The notes under the pieces were generated by a model that saw only the letters and a program-made list of their open reading frames with translations, was not told where the DNA came from and searched no databases. A program made the position numbers and the translations under genes. Shown here piece after piece: positions 58,871-64,000 of a stretch of DNA of 64,000 nt. The DNA lies in the NCBI GenBank assembly GCA_035578155.1, contig JAPWDM010000024.1, forward strand, positions 4,648,961 through 4,712,960. Reading direction: 5' to 3'. Position 1 is the stretch's first letter, and every line of letters begins with the position of its first letter. This DNA is from Brachynemurus nebulosus. Lineage: Eukaryota > Arthropoda > Insecta > Neuroptera > Myrmeleontidae.

Positions 58871-59473
58871 ATGCTATTGTTAAATGTGTTTTAAATGCAT
58901 TACTTTTATTCTAAATACAAGTAGGCGAATAGTAATTTTAAAAAATTTAAAAAAAAGTGAATACAATTTTTTAACAAACGAAATACATACATATTAAGTA
59001 ATTTGAAAATGTTATTAAAGTCACTGTTTATTTATAAATTAGGAATTTTGGATTTTTATTATTTATAAAATAGAAATTTTGGATTTTTTTGGAAAGAAAA
59101 AATATCTTCATAAAAGCCTTCCAGTTTACTATTTAAGTTCCTTTTTTAATATTTAAAAATAAAACACAAAGGCAATTGGCGGATAAGCATGGATAGAAAT
59201 GCCCTCGTACGAATTGTGTTGGCTTTTTCCCTGTTAACTGCTATCGGCACAAAATTGAAATTTACTGAGATTCAGCCCTTAAAAACTTAAAACCTTTTTT
59301 TAAAGCCCCGATCAACCGGACACTCATCATCAGTTTTGAAACCACCAAAATGACAAATCGCTTGTGGACTTTCAATTATATTTCGCTTGTAGACACTCAA
59401 TACCGAAGATGAAAGGAAAAATTCGACTTCCGTGATGGGGCTCCGCTGCTCACGGCGTTTTTTTTTTATAAAA
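58871..59473 (-). repeat. dispersed repeat family E, copy 1
   Basis: Inverse of 62447-62862 and 63567-63730. It ends at a run of nine T next to ACGCCG; the other copy ends at the same place with A9. A ~58-residue frame (KKRREQRSPITEVEFFLSSS..., then AICHFGGFKTDDE) is kept open in both copies. Confidence 0.8.
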
Positions 59474-60109
59474 CTTAAAATATTTTTTGTTAACTCCACT
59501 CAATCGTGATTATTAATTCTAATACCTTTAAATATTATGCAAAGTAGGTAATGGTAATGTTAGGTCAGTTACATTAAGTGTATCATTTTACCTTTTAAAT
59601 TCATGACAAACTAAGAACTGAACCAACTCCCCTTTATGGCGTCCGATCAATGTTATTTTACAATTAAGCTTAAACAATTGGATAGCTGTTCTTAAAATTT
59701 TTGGGACTGAATATTCGGGACGAATCAATTTAACATCCCTTTATAATTATTATTTAAGTAAATAATTGATAATATTAAAAAAAATCTTCCAAAACAAATT
59801 TTAATCGACAGAGTAAGGCACGCCACTACCTCATGTACACTTTTATAATTTAAATTTTAAAACTTTGTATTTATAAAACTTCGTTTAGTTTAAACATTAT
59901 TTAAACTGAAGACTTATTTCAATAAATTCTTCAAAAACAAGCATCTCTCTGATTGTCGTTTCCGTGTCACATCGTAATTAAAAAAAAAAAAAAAAAAATT
60001 AAATAAAATCACCGAGCAACCTACGTCGTCCCTCTATGGCATCCCTTTATAAGAGAAAGATTTGGAAAATTTAGTGTTCACATAATTCACCCTCTGCTTG
60101 TTTTAACAG
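59474..60109. other. no recognisable gene
   Basis: AT-rich, with a run of about twenty A near 59980-59998. Nothing else. Confidence 0.4.
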
Positions 60110-60309
60110 GTTCCCTGTCCCGTGAATCATACATGATTCACGGGACATTTTTTGTACCCATTTGCACACGTTCATGAATCAGATATGATCAGATTCAGAG
60201 ACAATTTTGCTACCAATTTTTTAATGGACGTGAACCTTTAAAGATACAAACAGAATGTTAATTGAGAAAAATAACGTGGGACGTACTTGATTGATTGGGG
60301 ACAGGGAAC
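60110..60309. repeat. small TIR element, 200 bp, with perfect hairpin
   Basis: GTTCCCTGTCCC at the left end is mirrored by GGGACAGGGAAC at the right. Just inside the left end, TGTCCCGTGAATCAT and ATGATTCACGGGACA form a perfect 15-bp stem with a two-base loop (60116-60147). Confidence 0.75.
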
Positions 60310-60349
60310 ATATTAAAATTATTCTTGTTTCAGATACGGCGTTAATACA

Positions 60350-60539
60350 CAGGGCCGGCAAAAGACAGGCCAGGTAAGGGAATTGCCCGGGGGCCGGGAC
60401 TAAACAGAAAGTTCAGTACCTTTATTAGAGCTCCGGACAAAATAGAAAAGCTTTTTTTTGCTCACCAACTATATTTTTGGAGAACAACTTTTTGAAATTT
60501 TACTGTCTCAATGCCCCGCCATTTTTCTCACCGGCCCTG
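60350..60539. mobile_element. hAT-type MITE, 190 bp
   Basis: The ends CAGGGCCGGC and the inverse of CACCGGCCCTG match hAT-like terminal sequences. The flanking 8-mers TTAATACA (60342-60349) and TTAATACG (60540-60547) agree at seven of eight positions, the length expected for hAT target duplications. No coding region. Confidence 0.85.
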
Positions 60540-60754
60540 TTAATACGTTATACAATGTTAATAAATTGTTATCAATTTTATTTCAATATTCAATTCTATA
60601 TTCAATATAACAAATATCTCTTTCTTTCTGTAGACTAAACGTGGGTAAAATGACGCTTGCATAAATCTATTAAAAATTTTTTTACCATTTGTCTCCGAAT
60701 CAAGTGCAACAGAACAGTTAATGCAACAATATTAGTCAGTCGTACATTCCATAG

Positions 60755-60756
<2 letters not shown>

Positions 60757-60834
<78 letters not shown>

Positions 60835-60835
60835 A

Positions 60836-60919
<84 letters not shown>

Positions 60920-60936
60920 GTATATATATTTATGTA

Positions 60937-61021
<85 letters not shown>

Positions 61022-61052
61022 GTATATATATATATGTATATATATATATATA
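60757..61052. repeat. (AT)n microsatellite, ~295 bp, interrupted
   Basis: A long AT array with GTATATAT and TACATA interruptions, directly bordering the mariner-like MITE. Confidence 0.96.
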
Positions 61053-61769
61053 CAAGGTGGTCCAGAATTATGTACCGTAATTGCTAGAGCTGGTAGTACG
61101 TTCAAAAATAATGGTACCTGTTCATGTACACTTTTTTTCAAAACTCAATAATAAGGGACATAACAACTCTGTAAAGGGGTGAAACGAAAACCATTATTTC
61201 TTAAATATTTTCCAAACGCTTTTGAATAACGGATTGATATTTTAGGGGTACTTATTTTGCGTTAGATGGATTAAATTTATGTCAACACTTATTCCACCAC
61301 TCATGACTAAGGGGTGGTTTTGGGTGGTAGGTGTGAGTTATCACGTCTTTTCTTTTTTAACTTGCAATTATTTAAACAAAATCCTTGATAATATGATTCC
61401 TCAGACAATTTCACGCCAAAAAGCTATACTTGTTACATTTCGATAAATGTTACCGTTTTCGAGTAATTTAAAGTAGAAATATCTATTTCCAAATTATCCC
61501 CTAAACATAAGTGATGGAATAATTGATACCATAAATTTAATTATCTTAATGTTCATACGCACCCTTAGATTATGAATCGAGTAATCAAAAGCGCCCAAAA
61601 TTGTTTTTAAAAGAAGAAGTTAGTTTCGTTCCACCCCTCTACATTTTACCCCTCTGCTTTATCTCCCTTATTATTGAGTTTTGGAAAAAAGTGTAGATGA
61701 AAAGGTACCATTATTTTTGAACATACTATCAGCTCCAGCAATTACGGTACATAATTCTGGACCACCCTG
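61053..61769. mobile_element. mariner-like MITE, 717 bp, copy 2
   Basis: Same ends as 23897-24612 (CAAGGTGGTCCAGAATTATG and CATAATTCTGGACCACCCTG), same ~110-bp inverted repeats and the same interior with few differences. TA lies on both sides and TA arrays on both flanks. No transposase. Confidence 0.85.
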
Positions 61770-61773
61770 TATA

Positions 61774-61820
<47 letters not shown>

Positions 61821-61842
61821 GTATATATATATGTATATGTAT
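61770..61842. repeat. (TA)n microsatellite, interrupted
   Basis: A TA array with several GTATATAT interruptions on the right of the MITE. Confidence 0.95.
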
Positions 61843-61844
61843 AC

Positions 61845-62445
61845 CCAAAATCGCTCATCTAAATCGGACAAATTACAAGTAGGTACATAAATACATTTTG
61901 TAAACTAAAATTTCAATTGCCTTTTTAAAAATGTTTCAATCATAATTTTTGAAATCGATTTAGATAATTCAAATTTTGATGGATAGTGCTATCCGAATAC
62001 TATTAAACAGTGAAAGAATATCAATCGAGAATAAACTCTACTTTTTACAGCCAAATTTTACACGAAAAATTGTCATAATACGTATAATTTAACCAATTTA
62101 AGGATTGTGTAGGTAAATGAAGGAAATTCATTCTGAATCATGGTTTAAATTGTGATTTAAGTCAGTTCAGATATTTTTAATATTCTTATTCTTAACTCAG
62201 CTCTAATTCATACTGATGTTGGTGAATCATATCGTATAGTAATATTAAATTTGTGTAAAAGTAATGAAAAAGAATTAGAACATTATTATTATAATAAAAT
62301 TTGATATCACAATTTTAGTTGTTATTTTATACCTATTGGTGCAAATTTGAAATTTTTTATATCGTTGAATAGCTCTCGGAAAGAACAATAATAGCCATTT
62401 TTTGCTTTTTTATTTATCTCTACACAATAAAAAAATTTGTGTTCT
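61845..62445. other. no recognisable gene
   Basis: AT-rich sequence with nothing supported. Confidence 0.4.
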
Positions 62446-62446
62446 A

Positions 62447-62862
62447 CATAAAAAAAAACGCCGTGAGCAGCGGAGCCCCACCACGGAAGTCGAACTTTTC
62501 CTTTCATCTTCGGTATTGAGTGTCTACAAGCGAAATGTAATTGAAAGTCCACAAGCGATTTGTCATTTTGGTGGTTTCAAAACTGATGATGAGTGGCCGG
62601 TTGATCGGGGCTTTAAAAAAAGGTTTTAAGTTTTTAAGGGCTGAATCTCAGTAAATTTCAATTTTGTGCCTATAGCAGTTAACAGGGAAAAAGCCAACAC
62701 AATTCGTACGAGGGCATTCCTACCCAAGCTTATCCGCCAATTGCCTTGGTGTTTTAATTTTAAATATTAAAAAAGGAACTTAAATAGTAAACTGGAAGGC
62801 TTTTATGAAGATATTTTTTCTTTCCAAAAAAATCCAAAATTTCTATTTTATAAATAATAAAA
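62447..62862 (+). repeat. dispersed repeat family E, copy 2
   Basis: Starts after a poly-A run with ACGCCGTGAGCAGCGGAGCC and continues as the inverse of 59055-59473. It is interrupted at 62862 by family D and resumes at 63567. Confidence 0.85.
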
Positions 62863-63560
62863 TTAAAGTAAAAAAAATGTTTTTTTAAGAAAAAGCTTTT
62901 ATTTAAAAATGAGCTAAAAAAAATAAAATAATTTTTGAGTGAAGTTTGAAGCAATATGCAACATAATTTATAAAAGCTTGAGGCGTTATCATTAGTTATT
63001 TCTGTTTTGGATGTTTTGGATATACGTATAAGTGTAGCTATTTTACTTTTCAGTAGTTACCAAACTTAATTAAACGTCTCAAGCTTTTATAAATTATGTT
63101 GCATATTGCTTCAAACTTCACTCAAAAATTATTTTATTTTTTTTTTAGCTCATTTTTAAATAAAAGCCTTTTCTTAAAAAAACATTTTTTTACTTTATTT
63201 TCTACTTTTTAGTCTGATCACAATTAATTTAAAAAAAGAACTAAAGAAGTAATTTTTTTACCTATATTTTAATCGGTTAATTTACCCTAATGAGACATAA
63301 CTATGGAAACAAAAAATTGCAATGTAAAATCAACGGACAATATTTGACAATTCGAAATGTCAAAAAGTTGCACAGGACTAAAAATCAACAATTTTGGTTT
63401 TGGGGCGAATTAGGACAAAACTAATTATACAATATTGCATTGTCATCAAAGTTAGACACGTATGCAAAATTTGAAAACTCTAGCTCAATTAGAACCTGCC
63501 TTAATTTCAAGATTTGATCTAAACCAGCATACTAACATAGCAAGTTAAATAAAAGCTTTT
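62863..63560 (+). repeat. family D element inserted in family E
   Basis: About 698 bp flanked by ATAAAA at 62857-62862 and 63561-63566. The other family E copy (59050-59085) reads through this point without it. It contains a palindromic core in which AATATGCAACATAATTTATA pairs with its mirror. A longer relative is at 44699-45670. Confidence 0.8.
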
Positions 63561-63566
63561 ATAAAA

Positions 63567-64000
63567 TCCAAAATTCCTAATTTACAAATAAACAGTGACT
63601 TTAATAACATTTTTAATAAAAAAAAAATATGTGTTTCGTTATAAAAAAAAAAGGTAAGTTCACTTTTTATTAAATTTTTTAAAATTACTATTCGCCTACT
63701 TGTATTTACAAAAAAAAATTATGTATTTAAAACACATTTAACAATAACATTCAATTCCGATGTAAAAATTGTCGAAGTGGGGGGAAAAGTAATGTGGACT
63801 CCCTAAAAGGTACTAGCTGGATACTAACTGAATACATGTACAAAATTTCAGCCCTCTAGGTTTCTCTAGACGTGTTAGAAAACAAGCAAAAAAATTAAGG
63901 AAATATTGGCGTAATAATCGTGGGGGTAAGGGTTAAAAGTTGAAACCTCCAAAAAACAGTGTCCGGCTATTAGCTCAACGTGTACACAAAATTTCAGCCC
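63567..64000 (+). repeat. family E/B junction, continues past the window
   Basis: Inverse of 58560-59050. From about 63765 it is family B (GTAATGTGGACTCCCTAAAA, CAAAATTTCAGCCCTCTAGG) and runs off the end of the window. Confidence 0.85.

Overview
The window looks like AT-rich, repeat-dense nuclear DNA from an insect. The support is a partial exon closely resembling the arthropod CCHamide (bombesin-type) receptor, arthropod-style non-LTR retrotransposons (an R4/Dong-like element, a Jockey-like element, an RNase H-bearing LINE), pogo-, PIF/Harbinger-, hAT- and mariner-like DNA elements, Helitron ends, and more than twenty long (AT)n arrays. The order of insect cannot be fixed from sequence alone. 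There is no bacterial gene organisation, no CRISPR array and no viral gene. All similarities and coordinates below were read by eye.

Layout. 1-5 kb: copies of a dispersed repeat (family B), an (AT)n-bearing repeat (family C), a foldback and a Helitron-like 3' end. 5-19.5 kb: nested DNA elements. These include a pogo-like element with a broken transposase (7.1-8.1 kb), a 3.4-kb inverted-repeat element split by a later insertion (9.5-12.9 kb), a clean non-autonomous Helitron (14.0-14.7 kb), a 1.66-kb TA-flanked element with iterated terminal motifs (15.5-17.2 kb) and a foldback interrupted by another element (17.4-19.5 kb). 19.8-24.8 kb: a decayed Jockey-like element, a 5'-truncated LINE on the minus strand, and a 716-bp mariner-like MITE sitting in (TA)n. 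25.7-32.2 kb: a nearly complete R4/Dong-like retrotransposon followed by two copies of another LINE 3' end, each separated by (TAA)n. 34-43 kb: more TIR elements, a PIF/Harbinger relic and a tRNA-Ala-like gene. 43.4-43.7 kb, minus strand: the first coding exon of the receptor, ending at a canonical splice donor. 44.7-64 kb: large inverted repeats, minisatellites, two adjacent long foldbacks (53.4-57.3 kb), a hAT-type MITE, a second copy of the mariner-like MITE and further family B copies.

How it fits together. The only convincing host genes are the receptor exon and possibly the tRNA. Everything else reads as layers of mobile elements inserted into one another. Two simple repeats act as recurrent landing or junction sites: (TAA)n for non-LTR elements and (TA)n for TA-flanked DNA elements. 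Several insertions can be verified inside the window because another copy preserves the unoccupied site. I found no undescribed multi-gene system. The most interesting material is the TAA-linked retrotransposon cluster with a possible -1 frameshift site, the pogo-like families with iterated terminal motifs, and the two long hairpin-forming foldbacks.
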